A model generated the notes under the pieces. It was given only the letters and a program-made list of their open reading frames with translations. It searched no databases and was not told where the DNA came from. A stretch of DNA of 15,729 nucleotides, from contig CAINEG010000024.1 of the NCBI GenBank assembly GCA_903847655.1, positions 1 through 15,729 of the forward strand. Reading direction: 5' to 3'. Origin of the DNA: an uncultured Bacteroidota bacterium (GTDB taxonomy: Bacteria > Bacteroidota > Bacteroidia > Chitinophagales > Chitinophagaceae). Below, piece by piece: positions 8,291-15,291 of this stretch; position 1 is the stretch's first letter; every line of letters starts with the position of its first letter. The position numbers were made by a program, and so were the translations under genes.

Positions 8291-8950
8291 ATGATAAAAA
8301 TTGCCATCGCTTTAGGTGTTTTAGTTTCTGCCACATTGTTGATGAAAAAACAAGGCATGTCTTATCGCCAATCTATTTTGAAAACAATTTACCCTGCTAT
8401 TATGTGGACGAGTAAGGGAGCAGGTAAAAAACAAATTCAAATAAATAAAGAAAATAAAATACCCTTGGTTTCTTTTTATAGTTTAACCACAAAAGATATC
8501 AATGGCAAGGATTTCAATTTTGCTTCATTGAAAGGAAAGAAAGTATTAATCGTAAACACTGCTAGTGATTGTGGTTTCACCGGACAATACGAAGCGCTTG
8601 AAAAATTACAAGAAAAATATGTGGAAAGCCTTGTGGTTATTGGATTTCCTGCCAATGACTTTAAAGAACAAGAAACCAAGGACAATGAAAGTATTGCTGC
8701 TTTTTGCAAGAAAAATTATGGCGTAAGCTTTCCTTTAATGGCAAAGTCAATCGTTATAAAAAAGAACCATCAAAACGAAGTGTTTAAGTGGTTATCGGAT
8801 ATGACTATTAATGGTTGGAATCATCAAGAGCCTGCTTGGAATTTTTGCAAATACTTAGTGAATGAGCAAGGAACACTTACCCATTATTTCCCTATGACGG
8901 TAGATCCACTAGACGCTTCAGTAATTGAAGCTATTGAAAAAAATAACTAA
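8291..8950 (+). CDS. Membrane-anchored thiol glutathione peroxidase
   Basis: A glutathione peroxidase family protein (PF00255), about 219 residues from the ATG at 8291; a TTG at 8270 would add seven residues. The peroxidatic residue is cysteine, not selenocysteine: Cys94 in NTASDCGFT, encoded by TGT. The catalytic tetrad is completed by Gln127 (KEQET) and Trp183-Asn184 (AWNF). Cys139 (AFCKK) lies where thioredoxin-dependent members carry the resolving cysteine, while the other family cysteine position (FPCNQF) is alanine here (FPANDF). This suggests a two-cysteine, thioredoxin-linked peroxidase. Residues 2-19 form a hydrophobic helix followed by basic residues, giving a signal anchor and about 50 extra N-terminal residues compared with cytosolic members. 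The enzyme would reduce organic or lipid hydroperoxides near the membrane. It follows the aldehyde dehydrogenase closely. Confidence 0.88.
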   Translation: MIKIAIALGVLVSATLLMKKQGMSYRQSILKTIYPAIMWTSKGAGKKQIQINKENKIPLVSFYSLTTKDINGKDFNFASLKGKKVLIVNTASDCGFTGQYEALEKLQEKYVESLVVIGFPANDFKEQETKDNESIAAFCKKNYGVSFPLMAKSIVIKKNHQNEVFKWLSDMTINGWNHQEPAWNFCKYLVNEQGTLTHYFPMTVDPLDASVIEAIEKNN

Positions 8951-8972
8951 GGGTATATAAAAATAAGAACAG

Positions 8973-10010
8973 CTAAATTGGGCAATGCTCGTGGTAGTTT
9001 TCTAAAACAATTTTACCAGATTCGATGACGATGTCTTTGTATTTTTCTTTGATCTCGTCTAAGACTGCTTCAATTTCTTTTTGAGTGGTAATACGCACTA
9101 ATTTATTTCTATACTCTTTAATATTAGGAAGTCCTCTTAAATAATTCGCATAATGCCTTCTCATTTCATTAATGCCTGCAATAGGTCCTTTCCACTCCAT
9201 CGATTTTATTAAATGTTGCCTTGCTACTTCTACACGTTCTTCAATCGTTGGGTCGGCTCTTCTTTCCCCTGTGGCTACAAAATGTTTGATCTCTCTAAAA
9301 ATCCAAGGATAGCCAATGGCAGCGCGGCCAATCATAATGCCATCTACCCCATACCTGTTTTTATATTCTAAAGCTTTCTCGGGAGAATTAATATCTCCAT
9401 TACCAAAAATGGGCATATGAATACGAGGGTCATTTTTTATCTCACCAATTAAAGTCCAATCGGCCTCGCCTTTATACATCTGCACTCTGGTGCGTCCATG
9501 AATGGCCAAGGCTTTCACGCCCACGTCTTGTAATCTTAAAGCTACTTCATGAATATTTTTAGAACTTTCATCCCAACCCAATCTTGTTTTGACTGTAACA
9601 GGCAGGTTGGTACTTTTGACCACCGCCTCAGTTAAGCGTACCATTAAATCTAAATCTTTTAAAACACCGGCGCCTGCACCCTTGGTCACCACTTTTTTTA
9701 CGGGGCAGCCAAAATTAATGTCAATTAAATCGGGTTGTACGGTATCTACAATTTTGGTACAAAGGGCCATGGCTTCTTCATCGCCTCCAAATATTTGAAT
9801 GCCTATAGGGCGCTCGTAATCAAATATATCTAGTTTTTGTCTACTCTTTATGGCATCTCGAATTAGTCCCTCACTACTAATAAATTCGGTGTACATGAGA
9901 TCGGCCCCGTTTTCTTTACAAACGGCTCTAAATGGAGGATCACTCACATCCTCCATGGGAGCGAGTAGTAGGGGAAAATCGGGTAATTGAATAGGACCTA
10001 TAGAAACCAT
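8973..10010 (-). CDS. dusB: tRNA-dihydrouridine synthase DusB
   Basis: A 345-residue FMN-dependent TIM-barrel enzyme that reduces uridine to dihydrouridine in the tRNA D-loop with NAD(P)H. The N-terminal APMEDVSDPPFR (17-28) and TEFISSEGL motifs bind FMN. NFGCPVKKV holds the catalytic Cys102, Lys141 (VKTRLGW) and His171 (IHGRTR) complete the flavin/uridine site, and GNGDI plus IGRAAIGYPW form the phosphate-binding end of the barrel. The C-terminal part (about 240-330) is the helical tRNA-binding domain with the RRHYANYLRG motif. The sequence and length fit the DusB subgroup. The gene is convergent with the peroxidase (22-bp gap) and divergent from the CPBP protease operon. It probably has its own promoter in the 66-bp gap upstream. 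Confidence 0.95.
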   Translation of the reverse strand: MVSIGPIQLPDFPLLLAPMEDVSDPPFRAVCKENGADLMYTEFISSEGLIRDAIKSRQKLDIFDYERPIGIQIFGGDEEAMALCTKIVDTVQPDLIDINFGCPVKKVVTKGAGAGVLKDLDLMVRLTEAVVKSTNLPVTVKTRLGWDESSKNIHEVALRLQDVGVKALAIHGRTRVQMYKGEADWTLIGEIKNDPRIHMPIFGNGDINSPEKALEYKNRYGVDGIMIGRAAIGYPWIFREIKHFVATGERRADPTIEERVEVARQHLIKSMEWKGPIAGINEMRRHYANYLRGLPNIKEYRNKLVRITTQKEIEAVLDEIKEKYKDIVIESGKIVLENYHEHCPI

Positions 10011-10046
10011 ATGAATTCATTATCTTGCATCTAACTGATACGCTTG

Positions 10047-10054
10047 CAAATGTA
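10047..10054 (-). promoter_or_regulatory. Possible -7 box for dusB
   Basis: On the minus strand this reads TACATTTG, a full match to the TAnnTTTG core, 36 bp before the dusB start codon. That would give a leader of about 30 nt. No TTG -33 element is seen at the usual spacing, so the call is tentative. Confidence 0.35.
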
Positions 10055-10076
10055 CCAATTAATTGTATTTAGATAG

Positions 10077-10994
10077 ATGGAAAACAATTCAAAAAGCCTT
10101 TTTACGATGACTCCCCCCATGCGATTGGCCCTTTTTTTAGGTGCAACAGGCATTGGGATGATTTTGGGTGCCTTGATTAGTTTTTCATTGGTGGCTGCTT
10201 TATTTCATTTGGGTCTTAATGATATTCAAAAAATTATATCAGATCCACAGTATGCCACTGCTGCTCAATTGGCCAATGCCTTGGCTTCCATTATTGCTTT
10301 TGGTTTACCCAGTTTGACGGTGGCTTTTTTTGCTCAGGGGCAGCTGTTTAAAAACATGGGGTTTGCGCCCATCAAAACCAATCATCAAGTGTTATTGGTG
10401 ATTTTAATTGCTTTTGCAGGTTTAATGCTAAGTGGTGCCTTAGGCAGTTTGACCGAAAAAATACCCATTAGCGCCTCTTTTAAAAATTGGGCTGATAGTT
10501 TAGAAGCACAGTATAAAAAAGCATTAGTATCGATGACGCAAATGCGTTCTATGCTTGATTTATTTTATGCCTTATTGGCCGTGGCCATTGTTCCAGCCAT
10601 CGTGGAGGAATTGTATTTTAGAGGAGCCTTACAAAAAACTTTAACCGATTGGACAGGTAAACCCTGGGTGGCCATTATAGTAACCGCTATCTTTTTTAGT
10701 ACCATTCACTTTTCCTATTTTGGATTTTTATCTCGTATGGCTTTAGGTATATTATTGGGTTTAATATTTGAATTCACTAAAACTATTTGGTTGCCTATTT
10801 TAATGCATTTTATCAATAATGGCATTGCTATTGTTGCTTTGTATACAGTAAGAAACAATCCAGCTCGTGTTGAAAAAGTAATGGATGAAAACTTTCCCAT
10901 TTATTGGGGTTTGATTGCTTGCGCAGCCATTTATTATTTATTGATTAAATTGAAAAAAAATAGCCAAGATGCAGGACTGGAAAAAAGTATTTAG
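10077..10994 (+). CDS. CPBP family intramembrane glutamic endopeptidase (Abi/CAAX-type)
   Basis: A 305-residue polytopic membrane protein of the CPBP family (PF02517), related to Rce1 prenyl-protein proteases. Hydrophobic segments lie at about 17-43, 63-86, 103-122, 160-176, 196-212, 218-232, 237-256 and 275-291. The three active-site motifs are intact: EExxxR (Glu177, Glu178, Arg182 in EELYFRG), FxxxH (His211 in FFSTIHF) and HxxxN (His244, Asn247 in MHFINN). It is therefore expected to be a membrane-embedded protease; the natural substrate is unknown. Its last 26 nt overlap the start of the DUF2007 gene, and cdsA and psd follow, so it heads a membrane-related operon. Bacterial CPBP proteins can process peptides or confer bacteriocin self-immunity, but nothing here resembles a bacteriocin gene. 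Confidence 0.9.
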   Translation: MENNSKSLFTMTPPMRLALFLGATGIGMILGALISFSLVAALFHLGLNDIQKIISDPQYATAAQLANALASIIAFGLPSLTVAFFAQGQLFKNMGFAPIKTNHQVLLVILIAFAGLMLSGALGSLTEKIPISASFKNWADSLEAQYKKALVSMTQMRSMLDLFYALLAVAIVPAIVEELYFRGALQKTLTDWTGKPWVAIIVTAIFFSTIHFSYFGFLSRMALGILLGLIFEFTKTIWLPILMHFINNGIAIVALYTVRNNPARVEKVMDENFPIYWGLIACAAIYYLLIKLKKNSQDAGLEKSI

Positions 10995-11172
10995 TAGTCA
11001 ACAATTAGCAGTGGCATCAATGGTGATGGGCATCTTAAATGAAAATGACATTCCCGCCAAGTCAATGAATAAACAAGATTCTTCTTATGTTTTTTTAGGT
11101 GAGGTAGAAGTGTATGTTCCCATTCATTTATACGACGCATCAATTCAATTAATACAAACAATTCAATTTTAA
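10969..11172 (+). CDS. DUF2007 domain protein (putative signal-transducing protein)
   Basis: A small soluble protein of 67 residues fitting the DUF2007 family (PF09413): an N-terminal KVFSSQQLAVASMVMGILNE helix region, a central variable loop, and GEVEVYVP followed by a final helix. The fold is thought to resemble GlnB/ACT-like small ligand-binding domains, and the name 'putative signal transducing protein' comes from that; no ligand or partner is established. The start lies inside the end of the CPBP gene in another frame (26-nt overlap), which points to translational coupling. cdsA begins 9 bp after its stop. The placement between a membrane protease and phospholipid genes suggests a regulatory role in membrane homeostasis, but that is only inference. 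Confidence 0.8.
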   Translation: MQDWKKVFSSQQLAVASMVMGILNENDIPAKSMNKQDSSYVFLGEVEVYVPIHLYDASIQLIQTIQF

Positions 11173-11181
11173 TTTTAACTT

Positions 11182-12042
11182 ATGGCTTTTAATTTTTCAG
11201 TACTAAAAGTAAGAACGCTTTCAGCAGTGGTGTTTGGAATACTGGTGATGGGGGGGTTGTTTTGGAATAGCTGGTCTTTTTTTACTTTGTTTTTAATCAT
11301 ACAGTTGGGTTGTTTATATGAGTATCAAAAACTGATGGCCTTAATTGCCCCTAGTTATAAAAATATTTCCATGGTGCACCAATGGGGTTTATTGGTGCTA
11401 GGTTCTTTGCTTTTGATGGCCATCGGCCCTGTGGATATGATGTTGGGCGGCATCAATTTACATGTGATAGGAACAAGGGTCTTGCCTTTTGTTTTAGTGA
11501 TCATGATCCTTGCCGATCTAATAGCCAAACAATTTAAATTTCAAAATTGGGCCCTATCTTTTCTTGGCTTGGTGTATATCCCCATGAGTTTGTCTTTGTT
11601 CTTTCAATTGAAAAGAGTGATGTCTGGAACTATTTTAGGAGATTTTGGTTATGCTATTCCATTGGTATTAATATTGGCTATTTGGGTAAATGATTCATTG
11701 GCCTATATTGTTGGTTCTATCATTGGTAAAAAACCATTGTCTACGATCTCGCCTAATAAAACATGGGAAGGAACCATTGCAGGTGCAGTCTTAGCTGTAC
11801 TAATAGTGACCAAGGTATTGGGACTATATATTCCCATTCAGGAAAAATTCATTTTTATCATAAGTCTTACAGCGGTCATTGCGGGTACCATTGGCGACTT
11901 AATAGAAAGCAAATTAAAAAGGTTGGCTGGTGTGAAAGACAGTGGAAGTATGATGCCGGGTCATGGTGGTTTTTTAGATCGATTTGATTCCATCTTATTT
12001 GCTACACCATTTGTATGGCTAATTCTTCAATTTTTGTTTTAG
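11182..12042 (+). CDS. cdsA: Phosphatidate cytidylyltransferase (CDP-diacylglycerol synthase)
   Basis: A 286-residue integral membrane enzyme that converts phosphatidic acid and CTP to CDP-diacylglycerol and pyrophosphate, the branch-point step of phospholipid synthesis. Several hydrophobic helices span the protein (for example about 12-45, 66-82, 100-116, 155-180, 198-217, 223-240, 270-286). The diagnostic C-terminal signature is complete: SKLKR at 243-247, KDSG at 252-255, then PGHGGFLDRFD at 259-269 with the metal-binding aspartates. PNKTWEG at 191-197 is another conserved family motif. The length is normal. It sits third in the protease-DUF2007-cdsA-psd operon, 9 bp after the DUF2007 stop and 30 bp before psd. 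Confidence 0.96.
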   Translation: MAFNFSVLKVRTLSAVVFGILVMGGLFWNSWSFFTLFLIIQLGCLYEYQKLMALIAPSYKNISMVHQWGLLVLGSLLLMAIGPVDMMLGGINLHVIGTRVLPFVLVIMILADLIAKQFKFQNWALSFLGLVYIPMSLSLFFQLKRVMSGTILGDFGYAIPLVLILAIWVNDSLAYIVGSIIGKKPLSTISPNKTWEGTIAGAVLAVLIVTKVLGLYIPIQEKFIFIISLTAVIAGTIGDLIESKLKRLAGVKDSGSMMPGHGGFLDRFDSILFATPFVWLILQFLF

Positions 12043-12048
12043 ATCAAT

Positions 12049-12056
12049 TACCTTTG
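12049..12056 (+). promoter_or_regulatory. Possible internal -7 box before psd
   Basis: TACCTTTG is a full match to the TAnnTTTG core in the 30-bp cdsA-psd gap, 16 bp before the psd start. The nearest upstream TTG (12034-12036) is too close (12-nt spacer), so this is a half match. It could provide extra psd expression inside the operon. Confidence 0.25.
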
Positions 12057-12072
12057 CTTTTAAAATTACAAC

Positions 12073-12729
12073 ATGACCATACATAAGGAAGGTGCAGCCA
12101 CTATATCAATTATAGCTTTGTTCGTGGGGGCTTTAAACATTGCCAATTTTTCCTACTTATATCCTGTTACTGCGCTTGCTGCTTGGCTGGTATTTGTTCT
12201 TTCTGTAGCTTTTTTTTTATTCATCGTTTCTTTTTTTAGAATGCCCAACCGAAAAATTACTTTAAGTGATTCGGCCATTATTGCGCCAGCCGATGGTAAG
12301 GTGGTGGTAATTGAGGAAGTTCAACCAGATGAATTTTACAAAGAAAAAAGAATACAGTTGAGTGTATTTATGAGTCCAGCCAATGTGCATGTGAACCGTC
12401 TGCCAATTGCGGGTAATATTGTATATAATCAATATCATCCTGGAAAATACTTAGTGGCTTGGCATCCAAAATCTTCCACAGACAATGAAAGATGGTCTGT
12501 GGTGATCGAAAACAGCAAAGGGAATATTTTATGCAAACAAATTGCCGGTGCTTTGGCGAGAAGAATTTGCAATTACAGTAAAGTAGGAGATAGCTATACA
12601 CAAGGTGCAGAATATGGATTTATAAAATTTGGCAGTAGAGTAGATTTGTTACTTCCTTTGAATACCCAAATTCATGCTAAAATAGGAGATGTAGTGAAAG
12701 GTGGTGTTACCGTACTTGCTAGTTGGTAA
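12073..12729 (+). CDS. psd: Phosphatidylserine decarboxylase (short, pyruvoyl-type)
   Basis: A 218-residue member of the shorter PSD subfamily (PF02666), which makes phosphatidylethanolamine from phosphatidylserine. The enzyme cleaves itself to form a pyruvoyl prosthetic group; the predicted cleavage is between Gly187 and Ser188 in KFGSRVDLLLP, leaving a short alpha subunit of about 31 residues. Other catalytic candidates are Asp74 (APADGKV) and His106 (SPANVHVNR). Two N-terminal hydrophobic segments (about 10-28 and 33-54) anchor it to the membrane. It lies 30 bp after cdsA and is the last gene of the operon; the next gene is convergent and only 19 bp away, with no obvious terminator between. 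The phosphatidylserine synthase that would link the two enzymes is not in the window. Confidence 0.93.
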   Translation: MTIHKEGAATISIIALFVGALNIANFSYLYPVTALAAWLVFVLSVAFFLFIVSFFRMPNRKITLSDSAIIAPADGKVVVIEEVQPDEFYKEKRIQLSVFMSPANVHVNRLPIAGNIVYNQYHPGKYLVAWHPKSSTDNERWSVVIENSKGNILCKQIAGALARRICNYSKVGDSYTQGAEYGFIKFGSRVDLLLPLNTQIHAKIGDVVKGGVTVLASW

Positions 12730-12748
12730 GCTACTTTCTAATTTTCAA

Positions 12749-13444
12749 TTACAATATATTTTCCAATTCCTTTAAATGGGTAATGGTATAAGTGGCCGGT
12801 ACCGTGGGGGGCACTTGTAAATGATTCACAAAGATAGAATCCATGCCTGCATTGATAGCCCCTTGAATGTCTGCGCTTTCATTGTCTCCAATCATGATAC
12901 TGGTTTCTGTTTTCGCCTTCGCAGTTTTTAAAGCGTAGTCAAATATTTCCTTGTTGGGTTTTAAACTATTACTGGCTTCTGATGTAATGACCTCAATAAA
13001 GTAAGCTGATAAATTTGAGTTCTTTATTTTTTTAAACTGTACCGATTCGAATCCATTGGTAATAAGATGCATTTTGTAGTTCTTGTTTTTCAAGTAGTCC
13101 AATATTTCAATGGTATAAGGGAATAGGTTTTTTTTATGGGGTAAAATGTCTAAATAGTCATGGGACATTTTTTTTGATAGATCTTCATCTGCTATTTTAT
13201 AATCCAATAAACTCAAATAAATACGTTTCCATCTTAACTCTTCTTGTTTGATGAATCCTTTGGTATAGCGGTCCCATAACCGGTGATTGTGCACGCTATA
13301 CTGGCTATAAAATACATCAAAATCATTGATGCCTTTTGCCGCTAATTCATATTTAAGATGTAGATCCCATAAAGTTTCTTTGGAATTTAATTCAAAGTCC
13401 CAAATGGTGTGGTCTAGATCAAAAAACAAGTCTTGGTAGGGCAT
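12749..13444 (-). CDS. HAD-superfamily hydrolase, YjjG/noncanonical pyrimidine nucleotidase-like
   Basis: A haloacid dehalogenase-type phosphatase of 231 residues, starting at the ATG at 13444; the in-frame TTG one codon earlier is less likely. All HAD motifs are present: FFDLDHT with nucleophile Asp9 and acid/base Asp11, Thr129 in LITNGF, Lys162 in SLKPNKE, and GDNESAD with Asp187 and Asp192. Residues about 15-90 form a helical C1-type cap. The FFDLDHTIWDFE start and TNGFESVQ motif match the YjjG group, which dephosphorylates (d)UMP, dTMP or noncanonical pyrimidine nucleotides. Substrate specificity is inferred from the family only. It is convergent with psd and divergent from the short-chain dehydrogenase, so probably a single-gene unit. 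Confidence 0.88.
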   Translation of the reverse strand: MPYQDLFFDLDHTIWDFELNSKETLWDLHLKYELAAKGINDFDVFYSQYSVHNHRLWDRYTKGFIKQEELRWKRIYLSLLDYKIADEDLSKKMSHDYLDILPHKKNLFPYTIEILDYLKNKNYKMHLITNGFESVQFKKIKNSNLSAYFIEVITSEASNSLKPNKEIFDYALKTAKAKTETSIMIGDNESADIQGAINAGMDSIFVNHLQVPPTVPATYTITHLKELENIL

Positions 13445-13525
13445 CAATAACTAATTGTATTGGACGAATTTACAATTTTGCTGCTTATCTTTATTCTTTA
13501 TTTAAGTTATCTATAAATTACTATT

Positions 13526-14224
13526 ATGTTGGTTGTTATTACAGGGGCATCCCAAGGAATAGGTTATTCGGTGGCCGAAATTTTTGCTGCGGCAGGCCAT
13601 AGTTTATGTATTGGTAGCAAAACTGCTTCTCGATTAAAAGAGGCTGCTGAAAGTTTACAAAAAAAATATCCTAAGGCTACCATCCATAGCCAACAGGCAG
13701 ACTTATCCAAGCAGGAAGACTGTGCAGCATTTGGTCAATGGTGTTTGAGTTTTGGTACACCTGCTATCTTAATTAATAATGCAGGTTTCTTTTTACCAGG
13801 TAATTTAATGGAGGAGGAGCAAGGCGTTTTAGAAGCACAAATAGCAGCTAATGTATATTCTGCTTATCATACTTCAAGAGCCATTGTTCCAGCAATGATC
13901 AAAGCAGGCAGCGGACATATTTTTAATATTTGTTCCATTGCATCTTTACAAGCCTATCCACAAGGAGGTGCTTATAGTATTAGTAAGTATGCTTTAGATG
14001 GCTTTTCTAAAAACTTAAGAGAAGAATTAAAAGACAAAGGCATTAAAGTAACGGGCGTTTATCCTGGGGCCACTTATACCAATAGCTGGGCGGGCAGCGG
14101 GGTGGAGCCTAGTCGTATCATGGAAGCAAGTGATATTGCAAAAATGATTTTAGCAGCTACACAATTAAGTCCACAAGCAGTGGTGGAAGATATTGTGCTG
14201 CGTCCACAATTGGGAGACCTTTAA
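13526..14224 (+). CDS. Short-chain dehydrogenase/reductase (SDR), classical type
   Basis: A 232-residue classical SDR with a Rossmann fold. The cofactor loop is TGASQGIG (6-13), NNAG is at 84-87, and the catalytic residues are Ser137, Tyr150 and Lys154 (YSISK). The VYPGATYTNSW segment after the active site is a typical substrate-loop start. Ser31-Lys32 after the second strand (IGSKTASRL) hints at NADP preference, as a basic residue is often found there. The substrate is unknown; this Bacteroidota subgroup is annotated only as an NAD(P)-dependent oxidoreductase. It is divergent from the HAD gene across about 80 bp. Its stop codon directly abuts the stop of the convergent 93-residue gene, the two forming a TTAATTAA palindrome. 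Confidence 0.9.
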   Translation: MLVVITGASQGIGYSVAEIFAAAGHSLCIGSKTASRLKEAAESLQKKYPKATIHSQQADLSKQEDCAAFGQWCLSFGTPAILINNAGFFLPGNLMEEEQGVLEAQIAANVYSAYHTSRAIVPAMIKAGSGHIFNICSIASLQAYPQGGAYSISKYALDGFSKNLREELKDKGIKVTGVYPGATYTNSWAGSGVEPSRIMEASDIAKMILAATQLSPQAVVEDIVLRPQLGDL

Positions 14225-14506
14225 TTAAAGACGTTCTGCGTCGTCTTCAATGCTCGTTGGCTTGGTTGAAAAACTTTCTCTTGCTTTTTTAGTAGCAGCT
14301 AATCTTTCTACAACTACTTCTGCAATTAATTTTCCAGCATTTTCATTAGGGTTGGCTTGTAAAATATTTTTCAACTTTGCTTCTGAAACATCGATTCTAT
14401 AAAGTAGCTGCACTAGTTTAGAAAAATCATTTTTGATCAATTCATTGATCATGGTTTCTAAATCGGGTGTCGATAATTTCTCTAATGCTAATAAATTAAT
14501 TTCCAT
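14225..14506 (-). CDS. Conserved small protein of unknown function
   Basis: I do not recognise a named family. The 93-residue protein looks fully helical and soluble: an N-terminal amphipathic part (residues 1-70) with alternating Leu/Ile and charged residues, including LVQLLYRIDVSEAKLK at 32-47, then a charged, Ser/Thr-containing tail (72-93) that is probably disordered. There is no cysteine, membrane segment or signal peptide. It begins 5 bp after the stop of the TIGR02757 gene, so it is the last gene of the minus-strand operon and probably translated from the same message. Base composition is like its neighbours, and the tight spacing supports it as a real gene. It could be an adaptor or partner of the TIGR02757 protein; that is speculation. 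Confidence 0.75.
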   Translation of the reverse strand: MEINLLALEKLSTPDLETMINELIKNDFSKLVQLLYRIDVSEAKLKNILQANPNENAGKLIAEVVVERLAATKKARESFSTKPTSIEDDAERL

Positions 14507-14511
14507 GGGGC

Positions 14512-15291
14512 TTAATTAAATTTTTCTATGACCCCTAGACTAAACAATGCGAAGTCATATTTAACAGGATCCTTAGCATCCAAAGTTCGACAATAATTGG
14601 TTAATTCAATAGCTGTTTGCCAATCTGTTTGTGGTCTATGTAAAATTCCTAGTGCCCTGGAAACCCTAGCTACATGTACATCAATGGGCATAATGAGTGC
14701 TGCAGGGCTTATACTGTTCCAAATACCAAAATCTACCCCTTGCTTATCTTTTCTTACCATCCAGCGTAAAAACATATTGAGTCTTTTGCAGGTTGATCCT
14801 GTTAATGGGCTAGCAATATGTTTTTTTGTTCTTGCAGGTGCTTCTTCCAAAGAAAAAAAATAATATTGAAAATGAATGAGTGCTTTTTCTACAGCGTTTA
14901 GCTCATTTTTTGAACTAATATTTTTAAAAAAAGCAGTCTCTAAACTTTTATTTTTACTATAATGCTGTTTAAAAAATTCAATACAATAAAGTAAGTCGGT
15001 ATCATTAAATGTGCGGTGCGCAAAGCCTAGTAATTTTTTTAAATCTTTATCCTGGTGTTGTGTACAAAATGCAAAAGGGGCATTGTCCATTCTTTCAAGA
15101 AGCTCCTTACTTTTATTAATAATAGTGATTCTATTGCCCCAGGCAAATATGGCAGCGAAAAAACCAGCAATTTCAATATCCTGCTGCTTTGTAAATAAAT
15201 GAGGGATACAAACGGGATCCTTCTCAATAAATTCAATATGGTTATACTGCTTTACTTTTTGGTCTAATAATTGATGAATATCATCTTTCAT
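14512..15291 (-). CDS. TIGR02757 / DUF2400 family protein
   Basis: A 259-residue protein that fits the TIGR02757 (DUF2400) family, common in Bacteroidota and without an established function. Recognisable conserved parts are FAAIFAWGNR (45-54), the FAHRTFN block (90-96), GSTCKRLNMFLRWMVRKD (165-182), the MPIDVHVARVSRALGIL block (201-217) and DPVKYDFALFSLGV (241-254). The IDVHVARVSRALG motif resembles the VDTHVxRVxxRLG stretch of HhH-GPD DNA glycosylases such as endonuclease III, where the aspartate is catalytic (here Asp204), and Lys169 is a candidate partner lysine. This likeness is by eye and not proof of activity. The start codon shares its A with the stop of the upstream cystathionine enzyme gene (TAATG), so translation is likely coupled. 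The 93-residue gene follows by 5 bp. Confidence 0.88.
   Translation of the reverse strand: MKDDIHQLLDQKVKQYNHIEFIEKDPVCIPHLFTKQQDIEIAGFFAAIFAWGNRITIINKSKELLERMDNAPFAFCTQHQDKDLKKLLGFAHRTFNDTDLLYCIEFFKQHYSKNKSLETAFFKNISSKNELNAVEKALIHFQYYFFSLEEAPARTKKHIASPLTGSTCKRLNMFLRWMVRKDKQGVDFGIWNSISPAALIMPIDVHVARVSRALGILHRPQTDWQTAIELTNYCRTLDAKDPVKYDFALFSLGVIEKFN

Noticed and set aside
8567..8575. Selenocysteine at the active site of the glutathione peroxidase
   Set aside because: The codon is TGT (cysteine), the frame has no internal TGA, and bacterial family members usually use cysteine.
10077..10994. Bacteriocin immunity or phage-abortive role for the CPBP protein
   Set aside because: There is no small bacteriocin-like gene, toxin or phage gene nearby; the operon context is phospholipid synthesis.
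11763..11987. Second plus-strand frame within cdsA
   Set aside because: The cdsA frame carries the full family signature here; the alternative frame is low-complexity and unlike any protein.
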